From: Hysterium pulicare CBS 123377
Taxonomy: Eukaryota > Ascomycota > Dothideomycetes > Hysteriales > Hysteriaceae
DNA: 64,000 bases
Direction of reading: 5' to 3'
Assembly: GCA_000467715.1 (NCBI GenBank)
Contig: AJFK01000240.1
Span: 54,897-118,896 of the forward strand
A program made the position numbers and the translations under genes. The notes under the pieces were generated by a model. The model was given only the letters and a program-made list of their open reading frames with translations, was not told the origin of the DNA and made no database searches. Numbering within the stretch: position 1 is the stretch's first letter; every line of letters begins with the position of its first letter. Shown here piece after piece: positions 25,401 to 36,764 of this stretch.

Positions 25401-27064
25401 AGGCGCTGGCTGCTGCGCGTTTCTCATGGCTACTGTACTCCGTACATTCCAGCAAGTGCCGGCTACCACTTCTCGTCTTGTTCCGGTTATGGCATTACAG
25501 ACAAAACGGAATTCCGCGATTCTATCACTTTTGGGTAAGTCATGTCGCAAAGGTCAAATGTTTCGGCATAGATGGCAGAAGACGTTGCAATGGCATAGTT
25601 GAGAGCATTAGCATCGGCATTTTATCATGCCAAGGTAATAAAGCCATGACTTGCACGGCGGTGGTGATCAATTGGCACATGGCAATCGGCTTCTCTTTGA
25701 ATATATCAATCCCGACCAAGGGAAGAGGAAAAGACAATACTGAGCGCGACGTCTGCCTGAACCAGCAGAAATCACATATCCTCTTTCATATTCTCCGATA
25801 CAACCATGCTAGGGGCTCCTCTCTATCTGCAGGTACTTCCAAGTCACACGGTAGACCAAACTCGCCATGCAGAATACCCCAGAGTATCACCGCATGTATA
25901 GTCTGAAGATCTGGTTTCAAATCAATATTTGGAAGGGAGATGAATTGATTTGGGGAAGGGAAGTCACTTACATTCGTGTGTCGTTTTCCGTTTCGTAAAC
26001 CCCTGCATGGCCCAACCACGACACCGTTCGAAAAACAGCTGACATATTCCAGAAATCTCGCCCTGGCTTCAACATGACCTTTTCATCTTCAACCTCATCA
26101 TTATCAACCCTTCAATCCTTGGAACTTTCAGTCAAGCGAAAAAGCAGCGATCATGCTTGAATTTCCTTTGCTCTTGCACGTGCTTTACCCCTTGAACAGT
26201 CGACGTTTCGATGCAGGGATCACATACACCAAGGAATCCTTCGCTATATCTGAGAGGATTTCTAATTCAAGAAAAATCAGCCAGCCTCAGCAGCCTCGCT
26301 TTCAGCTAGTTTCGGCTTGCCCAACCTCAGCAGTGACAGGTGACAGTTCCTGGAACCTGCATGCTTCTTGCGCACTCCGATCCCCATCAATCTCCGTACC
26401 ATGCCCTGCGTCACACCCCCGTGTAGCTCTAGCATTCACTTATAACGCATCATGCTAACATCCCACAAACACCATGGTACATACCCGTCCACGCCACATG
26501 TACCTGAACATATCCTTAGAAGATACCAACCCCAGATCCCAGAAACACCTCACACCGCGCATTCCCGACGGAAAAGGCCCGATAGTCACGCAATGCCGCA
26601 TACGACATTCCTACGCAAGTACCGAGTAACCGAGATGGCCCGGATCCCGTGTTTCACGGTATCTGGAGTTTCGAACTGCCGATGCTTGCTTACTTGGGTT
26701 CCCGGAGGAATATGGACTAAGGTACTTGCATTGAGGCTTGTGATGAGGGACAAAGGGGGGTTCGAAGTTGAGGGAGGTGAGCGGGTAGAGATGAGGATGT
26801 GGGGTGGGATTGAAGATGAAGCCTTTGATACAATGCTATGGGGTTTGGAGTTGCTTTTCTGCTCATCTTGGGATGGCGTTGGGATTCGATGAGGTTTTCG
26901 GTAGGTAAGGCTTAGATATGTATAGCTTCGAGGTCTAAGTTGAACAAGAAGTATTGTGTAGGCATCTCAAAAGAAAGGGAGTGTTCAATATCACCGATTT
27001 TTCAATTACCGTTGTATACCATCCTCAATCAAAGAACTTTCAACCCTCCCTAACCTCCCCAAAC
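19426..27064. other. Long gene-poor region upstream of the bZIP gene
   Basis: About 7.6 kb without a supported protein gene; the first few hundred bases probably contain the missing 5' end of the bZIP gene. From 20 to 22 kb the sequence is G+C-rich with many overlapping chance frames. A TATA-like GGTATAAAAAG at 22665-22675 (+) has no gene behind it. Frames at 26153-26458 and 26452-26892 have no motifs. A long regulatory region or long 5' leader for the bZIP gene is an inference from the size of the gap. Confidence 0.45.
20335..20369. repeat. Tandem repeat, 7-bp unit x 5
   Basis: Five consecutive copies of CACCTC followed by T or G. It is imperfect only at the seventh base, and lies in non-coding sequence upstream of the bZIP gene. 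Confidence 0.9.
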
Positions 27065-28640
27065 TCATACACCACCCTTCCACCTAAACCTCTTCAACCC
27101 CCCAACCCCAACATCAACCTTAAAAACACATCCCGCAAACGCATCCGCGCCCTCCTCCCCACCCCCCGCACTTGTAATCACCAACTCCGTCCCACAAAAC
27201 GCCGGACACGTAACCGCCTTCGTCGGCACCTCCACCTCAGCAACCACCTCCCCCTCGGGACTAACCCTCAACACCTTCCCCGCCCCATGCACCGCCGTCC
27301 ACATGTATCCCTCTTCGTCGATGCAGTGGCCGTCTGGGACGGCGTTGGGACCAAAGGAGTCCGGGATGCGGATGAAGATGCGTTTGTTGGTGAGGGAGCC
27401 GGCTTGCGGGTCGAAGTCGAAGGCGTAGATGCAGCGGTGTGGGGAGTCGGCGAAGTACATGGTGCTGTCGTTGGCGGACCAGGAGGCGCCGTTGGGGATG
27501 GTTATGTTTTCGAGGATGCGGTGGAGGGAGAGGTCGGGGTCGAGGCGGAAGAGGACGCCTGGGTGGGAGAGGTGAGTTCGGTGATACTTGATTGTGGATG
27601 GAAGTGGGAATGGCAGGGTGGAGAGGATGAAGAATTGGGGAGAAAATGGGGAGGGAATTGTAAATACGTACCTTCATCAACAGGATCTTTGACAAAGGGA
27701 TCGTTCATGAATCCGACCCAGAAGCGTCCTCTGCTGTCGATTGCCCCGTCGTTGGCTCGCATGCTGGATCTTGTATCAGCCTTCTGGTCCACAACCATGG
27801 AATTAGAAATCCAAATCCTACATACCGATGATCCTTCCCATCCGCTACCTCTTCATCCGTCCACACTTTCTTGATATATCTGTATTCCCCCGTTTCGCGA
27901 TTGAAGATACCGTAGCCATGCTTCCCACCGAATATGAATTCGCGGTCATTGCCTTCGATATCGCCTGTACATCTGTTTTATAGAATTAATTAGCTTCGAT
28001 GCTCTCAAATCCACCCCTCGCACTCGAGCACTCTCGCAAACTTCCAGGCTCTTGGAGTCTCGGTTATAAGGGAATCCTGACGACTGCTCACCCAATTGAT
28101 ATATCCAACTTCTTCAGAACCTTGTGGCTAGATGCGCCGACATTGAGATCCACGACGTGTACAGTCTGCTTCACAATATCGACGAATCGTAAAGTGTTGG
28201 TCCGCTCTTCCCAGAAGGGAGCTTCGCCGAGACCGCAGGAGAGCTTGATCCAGGGCTACAATATCCGTATACATTAGCTTCAGCTCTTCTGGTGACTCAA
28301 ACTAGATGGTCGTTGAATTGAAGCTGCTCAAGGCGTCGCAATTGCAATTGCGCTCATGAAAGGGATTTTTGTGAAGGATGATGGTGTTGGCGGGGTACGG
28401 AGGGGCAATAAAAAACAGGCCAGTGACCTCACTCACCTCGGTAATAGTGTACTTCTTAACATCAAATTGTTCGCTCATCATGGGCATAGGCGTAGGCGGT
28501 TTCGTACCGGTGTTAGTTGTCGGCAGAGATCCGTTGGTGGAGCTGTCGGAATGGGCTTGGTGGTGTTTAGGAGTCAGAAGCTTGCCAGGACTATGTCCAC
28601 CTGTCCATCTTTTCTTGAACGCCTCTAGCAGTTTCCCCAT
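27065..28640 (-). CDS. SMP-30/gluconolactonase/LRE-like beta-propeller protein
   Basis: Likely metal-dependent lactonase-type hydrolase of sugar or related lactones, probably cytosolic. Five exons (28437-28640, 28092-28255, 27973 acceptor to 27826 [exon 27826-27972], 27672-27763, 27065-27558) give 366 residues, and every junction keeps the frame. Recognisable family blocks in order are: CGLGEAPFWEE (with a metal-ligand Glu), FGGKHGYGIFNRETGEY, RANDGAIDSRGRFWVGFMND, ITIPNGASWS with the following MYFADSPHR, and VPDGHCIDEEGYMWTAVHG with the conserved D-G-H-C. The N-terminal 55 residues, before MSEQFDVKKYTITE, are basic and disordered, and the ATG at 28640 could be replaced by the internal ATG there. 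The C-terminus ends after ITSAGGGEEGADAFAGCVFK. The exact substrate is not known. Confidence 0.9.
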
Positions 28641-29972
28641 CTTTCCGGAAGATCTAATTTAGGAGATCTGTAGTTGCCGATTTAGAGTATGACGGGCTAA
28701 TGATCTAATAACCCAAAGTAAATGCGCGAACCGCAAAAACGAGTGGACGTCGTGGGTAACAACAACGATGAATAACACTGGTCTTCCCCTAGGGAGGGAG
28801 AGTCGTCTTCACATCTTTGTATACGACTCGTAGGACCCCGTGCGCGACTCCTTTTTCGTTCGGTCGGTAGGCGAAAAAGCTTTTGGGGAGAGATAAGATG
28901 CCAGAGTGTTGAATAGCGTATAGATCAAGTATAGTGGTACATGGACGCGTTCAAAGCTATATCGCTCACTCAACCGCAAATTCGGCTAGCCGGACCGTTG
29001 AACCCGACACCTGACACCTAACATCTGACATCTGCCTGACATTCCCGCCCGTTTGCCAGTCTTCCGCCCACACGCTGTACACTTTTTCAAAGGCACGCTA
29101 TGTTCACATGTTGGTTCATCGGATACTAAAACGGAAGAACACCTGTAGGGAACTCCGGGCGACATATCTGGAACTAAGGAAACCCCGTACCCGTATGCAA
29201 GACGACGGTTTAGGAAATCTGATCTGGAGTCCAAAAGGATCGAGAGTATATCAGCCCATGTTTATCTTTCAAAGTGTCCACGGGCCTCTGCACGGTGAAG
29301 CCTGAACAGCTTCCTTGCCGCCATCGACCTTCCAATCGGAATTTCCAGAACAACCACCTCCCTCTTCGAGCAGCACATCATCCGAGACTCTTCCGTTCCC
29401 GACAGAAGCATTACTCGCATCATGCAGGGCATCAATGCCATCGAAGTCGTGCATAATCTCGGAAAGATGGAAATGAAGAATCTCAAATCTGCCATCTCAT
29501 CTTAATGCCAAGAATTATTTCCCGATTGGGTGGATTGCATGATCATCGTTGCAATTCGAATATTCTCCGACATGGTGATTCTCACGGTGGCTTTATTTGA
29601 GAAGAACGAAACATGGCGTCTGGAAGCCCTTGACAAATGGTGGCTTGTTCTATGTCTCACGAGTTGCAATGGTCGTTGAAGAACTTAGGTTTATGCTTCG
29701 AATCTACCAAAAGTGAGTCTGCTTATACTCGCGGCGAGAACCAGTCGAATACCACGTATTCTTGGGAAGCTACTAACGAAAGAATCATTATCTGCGCGCA
29801 GATCTCAACGTTCCTATGGCAACGTTAATCCAGGTGGTAGAAGCATCCTCAGCCTGCTATAACGGTGGCAGAGACATTGCACTGAAGAGGCAGAGGCAAG
29901 ATTCTATGGACAAAAAATGATTTCATATTCGATCAAAAAATCCCAACCATGATACATGGTAAGAATCCTAAC
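28641..29972. other. Intergenic region with a coding-like fragment
   Basis: About 1.3 kb between two minus-strand genes. Apart from the fragment at 29299-29505 listed separately, no gene is supported. Translation of 29520-29720 gives protein-like stretches that jump frame, which could be the remains of the same lost gene. Confidence 0.4.
29299..29505 (+). other. Coding-like fragment, possible 3' exon of a lost gene
   Basis: An open stretch of 68 codons from just after a TGA (29296) to TAA (29503-29505) has normal fungal codon use and protein-like composition (AIDLPIGISRTTTSLFEQ, then DRSITRIMQGINAIEVVHNL). It has no ATG at its start but has AACAG as a possible splice acceptor at 29306-29310. 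I do not recognise the family. Frame jumps in the downstream sequence argue for a gene relic, not an intact gene. Confidence 0.3.
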
Positions 29973-30713
29973 TCAACATTCGTCTCTCTCCATCCTCTCA
30001 AAGACATCGTTCGGCACCACCCATTTCTCAATGCCCTCATAGATCGCCCCTGCCAAACCTCTCAACGGCATCATGAGTAGAAGCTGTGACATGATAGGCC
30101 AAAATTCGTCCGTCGTCGTGATCACCGTATCTTTCATCAGGAAAATCCACGGATAGAGCTCCACCTCCGCGGTCGGATTGAATATTCGTCTTATTCCCCA
30201 AGTCAGGCCTGCAACCATGCTCAGCCACAACACAATCACATAGAAGCCAACAAAAAGGTTCTTGAAGCTCGTTGGAAACGGTATGCGTGGGGTGCCGGTG
30301 TTGTTATGGTATTCTTTATGATATGGATCAGTGGAGACCTTGCGCAACATTTGTGCATTGGAAAGCAGAACGAAGGCAAGGAAGAAGTGGAGACCGAGTT
30401 CGTGTTTCTGTCTATCCTCGTCGGGATATATAGCGAAATGGTTGTTGAATAGCGATGCTAATGGTCTGAGGTGGATAAGGCTCGTTCCCAGAATCGTCCA
30501 GTAGCCCCAGTCTTTCCGGTTTTGTTTGGAGCGAACGACGAAAGCGAAGATGGCGAGCACAAAGGTAGTTGATATGGACAACGCGGTAAAGGGAAGTTCA
30601 TTGTCAATATTCAGAAGGCTGCGTAGCCGGATGATGGCCTCGGAGATGAGGACAGTAATAGAGCTAACGAGCCAGTAGATTGCCTGGCGCCTGATACCTG
30701 GTATTTGTGACAT
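29973..30713 (-). CDS. Multi-pass membrane protein of unknown function
   Basis: A single exon of 246 residues from ATG 30713. About six hydrophobic segments are visible: near residues 12-30 (YWLVSSITVLISEAIIRL), 42-60, 70-83, 106-122 (LHFFLAFVLLSNAQML), 150-172 (LFVGFYVIVLWLSMVAGL) and 205-222. The ends are short and polar, with an acidic C-terminus (DVFERMERDEC). There is no signal peptide cleavage site or known motif; the first segment probably acts as a signal anchor. I do not recognise the family and assign no function. Codon use and the lack of stops over 741 bp support a real gene. Confidence 0.7.
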   Translation of the reverse strand: MSQIPGIRRQAIYWLVSSITVLISEAIIRLRSLLNIDNELPFTALSISTTFVLAIFAFVVRSKQNRKDWGYWTILGTSLIHLRPLASLFNNHFAIYPDEDRQKHELGLHFFLAFVLLSNAQMLRKVSTDPYHKEYHNNTGTPRIPFPTSFKNLFVGFYVIVLWLSMVAGLTWGIRRIFNPTAEVELYPWIFLMKDTVITTTDEFWPIMSQLLLMMPLRGLAGAIYEGIEKWVVPNDVFERMERDEC

Positions 30714-31511
30714 TGGCGATGTGATACGCTCTGGCCCCTGCGAAAGAGCGTTCTGCTACTCGGAGGATATCGTGGAAGGTGCTGGACAAGGGGCAATGTG
30801 GTTTGCACGAGGCTTTGCCTTTGCTTGGTATTGCTGCGGTGAGCTGGTGATGAGAGGACCTTCAGAATTTGAGGTGGGTGGGTCAGGGTAAAAAGTGCGG
30901 CGATGGTCAATGTGCTCCACGAGACTTGGAGACGAGAACTCGGTACCGTCTAGTGAACATCGGCATGATGTCAACATCCGCAAACCATCCACAAAATTTT
31001 AGGCAGCCACATCTTAACATTCGGAATCATCAAACAAAACGAACTGCGGCATGGGATCCTCAGCGGACGGGAATGCGATTCATCCAAGCAGGGTAGACGT
31101 TTCGAGGACGTTTAAAAGAAGTTCGAAATCCGAAACCGGCATCGTTCGCCAGAGGGTTCGAGAGCGCCTCCCTTGTACAGCCCTTCGATGAATAATGACT
31201 TTCATAGGCGTTCGGAGCAGTAAGACGAACGATCATGGGGGAGTCGCGGCAGGCATAGGCAAGAGAGTGGCATGCCTCAACTTGCCGCATCGAACATATC
31301 ATCAAACCATCTCAGGCGATAGGGAATCACAACGTTCCCAAGTTCAAGTATGATGCCTCTCGATGCCCAACGGCAACAAAGTTTCGAAAATGAAATAGCA
31401 AGAAGTTTTCTGACGTCAGACACTTGGTCGAATGCAGAGGTGCCTCGTAAGCCGGCTTCGCAGCCATGATTGATGGGTGTCCTAGGTTTGCAGAAAAGGA
31501 GACACCAGACT

Positions 31512-31973
31512 TGAAGTAACTGGGTTTTTGGTCCCCTCCGGCGCTTGATTTAGGTCCACATATCTGATGGGATACAACTGCGGAGGATGTCGTCGACATC
31601 GGAAAACAAGAGCGCCCGGGCCTGAAGTATCCGGATTTTTGGCCCATCATCGGATGTTGATATGAAGACTGAAAGGCACCAGAAAGAGAAGATCTGAGTG
31701 TTTTTCGCTGTCTCAACTCCCAACGTTATATCTAGACTCAAGAAGCCCGTCTAAATTCGGCTTGGACTGAATCCGCAGGAAAGGAGCGTCTCCGAAATTG
31801 AGTACAACGCAAACCAGGCAAAGAACATCTGGTAGGCCCAGCCGCTGGCTCTTGAGAGATGTTAGCAAAGATCAGCAGTTCATAGCTTGATTACCTTACC
31901 AAACAGTGCTCAAGCTCGAGATTCGGTCGGTCTACGTAAGACCAGCCATGAAGTATCTGGGTTTTTTGGCTCT
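31512..31973. repeat. Three dispersed copies of a degenerate ~23-bp motif
   Basis: Near-identical segments start at 31512, 31623 and 31949, with consensus TGAAGTAWCYGGRTTTTT followed by GGYYC. On the minus strand two of them translate in one frame (31327-31716) as GDQKPSYFKSG and GQKSGYFRPG, so they may be remains of a protein repeat. Flanking sequence is not obviously repeated. Confidence 0.5.
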
Positions 31974-32114
31974 CGTCTGGCCTGTACACGTGCTAGAGGA
32001 CCGAGGATCCAAATGGCTGAATCCCACCCATCTCCGCCACCATCATCTTTTGTCAACCGCCCTTTTGCCCATGAGCGCCTAGGAACCGGGCGTCCTCATG
32101 GGATCGACTCTGTC

Positions 32115-32399
32115 CTACTCATCGCCGAAACGCCACAGAGGTCGGATTGGATCTTGTCTGCGAGAGCCGATTGGTTGCCAAGGGCGGTCAGGCCCGGTGA
32201 CACGTTTGTACAACATCTTGTATCCTCTTGCGAGGAGGGCGAAGCCAATTGCCAAGAGGGCGCCTTTGATGATCGAAGGGGTTGAGAGATTCCCTCCATT
32301 GGCAAGATGCTTTTGGTACAACGTGACGCTACCGAGGAAGATGACGAGAGCGGAGACGACCTCCGGATGGAGGAAGAACGAATGAATGATATGAATGTT
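32115..32399 (-). other. Coding-like segment for a small membrane protein, no start codon
   Basis: A 94-codon open frame ends at TAG 32115-32117 and begins after an in-frame TAA at 32400-32402, without an ATG. It reads as a plausible small protein with two hydrophobic helices (VVSALVIFLGSVTLY and IIKGALLAIGFALLARGY) and a basic, Pro/Arg-rich C-terminus ending RPLWRFGDE. The helix-basic layout is reminiscent of small organelle membrane proteins. It needs an upstream exon that I could not find, or the 5' end has been lost. Unrecognised. Confidence 0.35.
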
Positions 32400-33290
32400 T
32401 TAATAAGCAAATATATGGGATAAATGTTCTTGTGGGACTTTGGCAAAGAAGAGAAATGCAAATGGACAGCGAGACGCAGATATTATCACCCTACTGAAGA
32501 CAGGGCAGGAGCGCACCGGCGTAAACAACCAAACCTGTTCTTTCCTCATATACACCCTCCATACTTCCCTACAAATCGAGAATACTACTGCCGCTCGAAG
32601 CATCTCATTGACTACCTGAACTGGTGTGCAATTACTATTCTGAATCTCTTCCCCTTCACGTGCACATGCACGGCCTGGCTGCGAGCGTTCGTCTCGTGCA
32701 TATTAGCACGATATGAAAGGGGATTGAACTGTTGGATCTGGTCGCCATGTTTACCCCTTTTCCCTTTCTTTTTTCTAGGAATGATGCTTTGAAAGGGTGC
32801 GGCTTGTCTGATGAGTCGGGATTTGAAGGTGGGTGGAGAGGGGACTGAGCTTGCTAGTGGGATGGGCGAAGAGAGGAGGGCGTTCGTGGGGGATGGATGA
32901 GAGAGAGGAGGATGAGAGACGGTATTTAATTTGCAAAGTCCGACGGAGAGGAAAAGTCCGGAGGGGTTTTTCGGGATGGTGTGAATTGCGACTGAGTGCT
33001 CGTGCGAGGGCGTGGCCTTGATGTTTAATTACTCTCGGAGCTTTGCTTGTATCTGAGAAGCGTAGTCGCCTAAGGATTAGTTATTTTAGTGAACTCTAAA
33101 CATTGCTAAAGTTAACATTTCTCAAGAGTATATATCACACAGAATAATCTAAAGCATTTTACATCACATGATTACAAAGTATTAGGTAAGCCGAGTGAGA
33201 TCCCCCAGTTAGCGCGCCAAGGCGAGGAGGTGGGGTAACTTCAATGACAAAGTATATAGTAGAACTATTTTCCCCATGTCCAAAAAAAAT

Positions 33291-33475
33291 GGGCTGGTAA
33301 CTCAGTGGTAGAGGTCCGTAATTTCGAACGAACTACTCAATGTTAGATTGCTTACATCTCTCCAGTGTAGGATTGCAGTATTTGACGCTGAAATCCCGAA
33401 GTGTTAGTTACTTTATAACCCTAATACAAATTGATGCTAATTGAAAATAGCACCAGTTCGATCCTGGTTCAGCCC
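33291..33475 (+). ncRNA. tRNA-like element with widely separated halves
   Basis: The 5' end GGGCTGG can pair with TCAGCCC at 33469-33475 as a seven-base acceptor stem (one G-U). After TA, a D-arm-like ACTCAGTGGTAGAGG follows and matches an internal A box. Near the 3' end, ACCAGTTCGATCCTGGT forms a perfect five-base-pair T arm with a B box. T runs follow immediately. The distance between the halves is about 130 nt, far longer than usual, and I find no matching anticodon stem even allowing an intron after base 37. It is either a tRNA with an unusual intron, a tRNA pseudogene broken by an insertion, or another Pol III unit. Confidence 0.4.
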
Positions 33476-33482
33476 TCGCTAC

Positions 33483-33495
33483 TTTTCTTTTTTTT
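33483..33495 (+). terminator. Possible Pol III terminator (T runs)
   Basis: TTTT and then TTTTTTTT, separated by one C, begin eight bases after the tRNA-like 3' end. RNA polymerase III stops at such runs. The rest of the gap, to 33832, shows nothing else. Confidence 0.35.
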
Positions 33496-33832
33496 CTCCC
33501 ACCCTTCTTTGCCAATTTCATATACTAAATGTATAGGTGTAATTTTTTTTCGTTCGACACAAAATACGACCACTTTTGTAGCTTCCACTACCTAGGTAGG
33601 TAGTTCTCTGCCTCCATTGTTTATTCTCAGTCTCCAGGTTACTCTAACGACGGCTATTGAAGATGATTACTTAATAATTAGAGTATTGATAGAGTCTAAA
33701 CCCTATCGCCGGCGCAAATCCCGAAGGGTATCAAACAAACAATAACAGCTGAACTATTCTGAGCTCCCCACTCAGCCTGACTGAGAACCAACTAAGATGA
33801 AATAATTTGGAAGTAAAAATCCCGCCAACCCG

Positions 33833-35081
33833 CTACTCCTCAGCCAAACCGGGAAAATCGCATTGGATAAATTGCTCGGCGTCCCCAATCATATTCACAC
33901 CTCCTACCTCACAGTATGCTCCCGCAATACCCTCCTCATCAGACTTCCAACTGAAATCTCCGCCATTAAAATTAAACGCATCCTTATTCCCAATCGAGAA
34001 CTCGACAACCGTGCCCGGCTCGCCGTTGCTCTTAATGTTAACGTTCTGATGTGGCAGGGCGCCTTCAATAACCATCCACTCACCCGGGTTGATTACATCA
34101 GTCTTCTTCTGCTTTGAGTTTTCGTCACTGCCATTGACCTCGAGAATTTCAACGTTGAATTGGGGGCCAATGCGGTCGATCTTGATGCGGTAGAGCCGGA
34201 TGTCCTTTGCGTCGTTGAGGTCGTAGTGGTTGTCTGTATTGTAGTTGTATGGACTGCTCAGCCTTCCGGTTCCGGCATGGGTCGTTTGAAGCTTGGTCAT
34301 GTGGAGCTGGAAACCGTCGTTGGCGCAGTTGGGGTTCGGTTTGCAGTAGGGAACGAGCCTGGAGTTGGAATTTAGTATGTGGAAGCGACTGAAAAGAGCT
34401 GGATGCTGGCTTACCTGTCTTGGTCCGCGGCAGGGATGCCATCGTCGCCGTCGATGATGAATTCCACTGAGAACGTATCGCCATCGTCCAGCTCGTCGGT
34501 CCCGCATGTCCTGTCCCCCGCAAACTTTCCGCCAGGACGGTAGTCGCCATGGGCGCTTATAAAGTTGTTGAATTGGGCGCCTCCGCCTGGGTTGGTTCAG
34601 TGACCCGGTGTATACCACATCTTTCTCAAACAGAACACTTACTCTGATTCTCACTACGATTGATACACCGTAGTGAGTTTCTGTACTGGCCGTCCTCATA
34701 TGGCTCCTGCTTGAAAGCATTCATTGGAAATTCATCGCAATCCAGGGGCTTGGGTGCCATATCGTCGGACAAACGATCATATATCCGCTGACTGAAAGGT
34801 GGGGTAGCACAAAGAGAAGAAGAACTAGTGGTTTGGCAGCCTGAGTGGATCCTATTCTTGACTGGGCTGGGTCCGTTGGTAAACTTGTTATTGCCAGCGT
34901 CGACACAGTTGATCCAATAGCAAGCGTTGTTGCATGCTCCAGCAGCATTTGCACACTTCATTTTCCAGGTACCACAATCCCTAGCTCGCTTTCCAAGCAC
35001 AGGGCTCTCTGGGCCATGAGGCAGGGTAAGACATTGCTGTAAGAGAAGAGATGACACGAGGGTAGAATAGAATAACTTCAT
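33833..35081 (-). CDS. Secreted protein with NucA/NucB-type deoxyribonuclease domain
   Basis: Probable extracellular nuclease-like protein. Three exons (34643-35081, 34415-34586, 33833-34358) with two 56 bp introns encode 378 residues, and both junctions keep the frame. A clear signal peptide (MKLFYSTLVSSLLLQQCLTL) is followed by a dibasic KR that could be a propeptide site. A Cys-rich segment leads into the NucA/NucB signature CDEFPMNAF and, across the first intron, RCINRSENQSGGAQFNNF, which fits the Asp-Glu and Glu-Asn positions of that family. The C-terminal half (about 204-378) starts VPYCKPNPNCANDGFQ, is Cys-containing and not recognised, and may be a separate binding domain. Family matching was by eye; enzyme activity is not proven. 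Confidence 0.8.
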
Positions 35082-36764
35082 TGTGGCTACTGAGAAGAGA
35101 AAAGAGTATTGGATACGCTAAAGACGGCGGTTGTAATGAAAATTTGCAAGGTTCCATGATGTAGCTACTTATACGATTCTGTATGCTGATTTCGATACGT
35201 CGCCTGTACACCGGTCCACGGCGAAGCCTTTGTGGTGGAAACGTAGGAGATCTAAAGGAAGCTCCTTCTTAGCCACCATTTTTCGCAAGCAGTTGGATGT
35301 AGTTCAGGGGCGCGTGGCACACGGGGTAATCATAATTCGACGTTTTGAGAGGGTAGGTCTTTGCCTGCCACCTTCTTTCCTTCCAGCCTACAAAGCCGAA
35401 TCAGACTCTTGGAAGGGTTTGAAAGCAAGTCGCCATCCTTAAAATTAGTTGGGAGATAGTGTACAGTATACAATCTTACCAGACTTGTACCGCCAAAGGA
35501 GTTCAAAATCACAGCTCGCCCCCTTGGAAGACTAACCAAGCTGTGATTTCGACATGCGCTGGGTGCACTTTGAATTAACAGAGTGTTGGATTAGATGCCA
35601 GGGGTATTGTTCGACTCATGTTGACTTTTGTCGTCATCAAAGATTGACGATAGCGATATCAAGTGAAGGAAGCCAGCAAAGAGAACCTCGAGTCAGATGA
35701 ACTAGATAAGAATTTAAAAAACAACGTTACATGATACCTTGAGATCCAACCAAGTATGAGAGCTTTAGATGCCATCACCGTTTGCACGTGGTTGAGCTTT
35801 CCCAATATCTTAAGCGGCAAGTCTTGCCGCAATTAACTACGCCTCCCCCAACCCCGCCTCCTTCAACCTCGCCGCCTTCATCCATCAACTCCTTCCCATA
35901 AGGCTCTTCTCATTCCTTTCTCAAATGTTCTCTGCTGGGCTTTAACGACATACTACAGTATAGGTGTCATTATTCGTCGTAGGATGAAGACGGTGATGAT
36001 GAGGGTGGCGAGGTTCGTTCGGTGACTCTGAGATCTACGACAATGACGCCGAATGAGATGAAATAACTGAGTTGAAATGCCTGTTTAGCTGGTTGGCGCG
36101 TTGACGTTCCAGGCTACGTATAAGCTCCGGTGGATTGGAGCGTATCCATAATTCAGCACAACATCATATGGAAACAGCAATGTCCCAGAAAACAGGCTAC
36201 CACATGTTTAACGAAACAGTAGAGACCGTAGGCATTTGTCGAATGGTATTATGGTTTCTAGATGGCTTCATAGCGTGATCCCCTTGTGGTAAACGCAGGT
36301 ATCTCTCTCAGGGGAGGGGGGTGTGGGTCCTGGAGTCAGAAGGACCATTATGTTCGCCGCAACGCCACCTGCACCAAGACAACTAACACTCTATCGTAAA
36401 GCTGGCGCCACCTTTGGAGATCCTTTAAACTGACCAGTCACGTGGTATTCGCAACAACAGGGCGAGTCAACCGATTAGACAGAAAGCTTCGGGCATTGAC
36501 GGCACACTGGATGAAACATGCGGCGTTGTGCAGTGAAGGAGGCTGAGAGTCGCACCCAAGGTTATCTGACCGAAGTGTTTTCGCTCAAAGTCTGGTGATA
36601 GTAAATTTCAGCTGACGTCATGGCACTCTGCAGAAGAATAAAAGAAGGATATAAAATGTCGTGTCGCCAGCATCCAGTTTCGCGGTCTTCTTTGTACCTT
36701 CTTATCTTTCCAGCACTCTGCCACAGACGATACAATTTTCTCTTCCTCATCTCCTACTACAAGC
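35082..36764. other. Intergenic region between nuclease-like and small unknown genes
   Basis: About 1.7 kb, divergent upstream region for both neighbours. Short frames at 35230-35442 (+) and 35330-35539 (-) carry no motif. A TATA-like element (GATATAAAATG, 36648-36658) lies about 110 bp before the ATG of the downstream gene and could be its promoter. Confidence 0.45.

Larger units (their letters stand above)
30714..33290. other. Unclear 2.6 kb region with degenerate repeats
   Basis: No complete gene is supported. It contains three dispersed copies of a degenerate 23-bp motif (listed separately), a minus-strand coding-like segment at 32115-32399 and an AT-rich end (33040-33290). It could be decayed coding sequence. 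Confidence 0.4.

Noticed and set aside
26954-27874. 306-codon open frame on the + strand
   Set aside because: It is the antisense of the SMP-30-like gene, whose minus-strand exons carry clear family motifs and splice sites.
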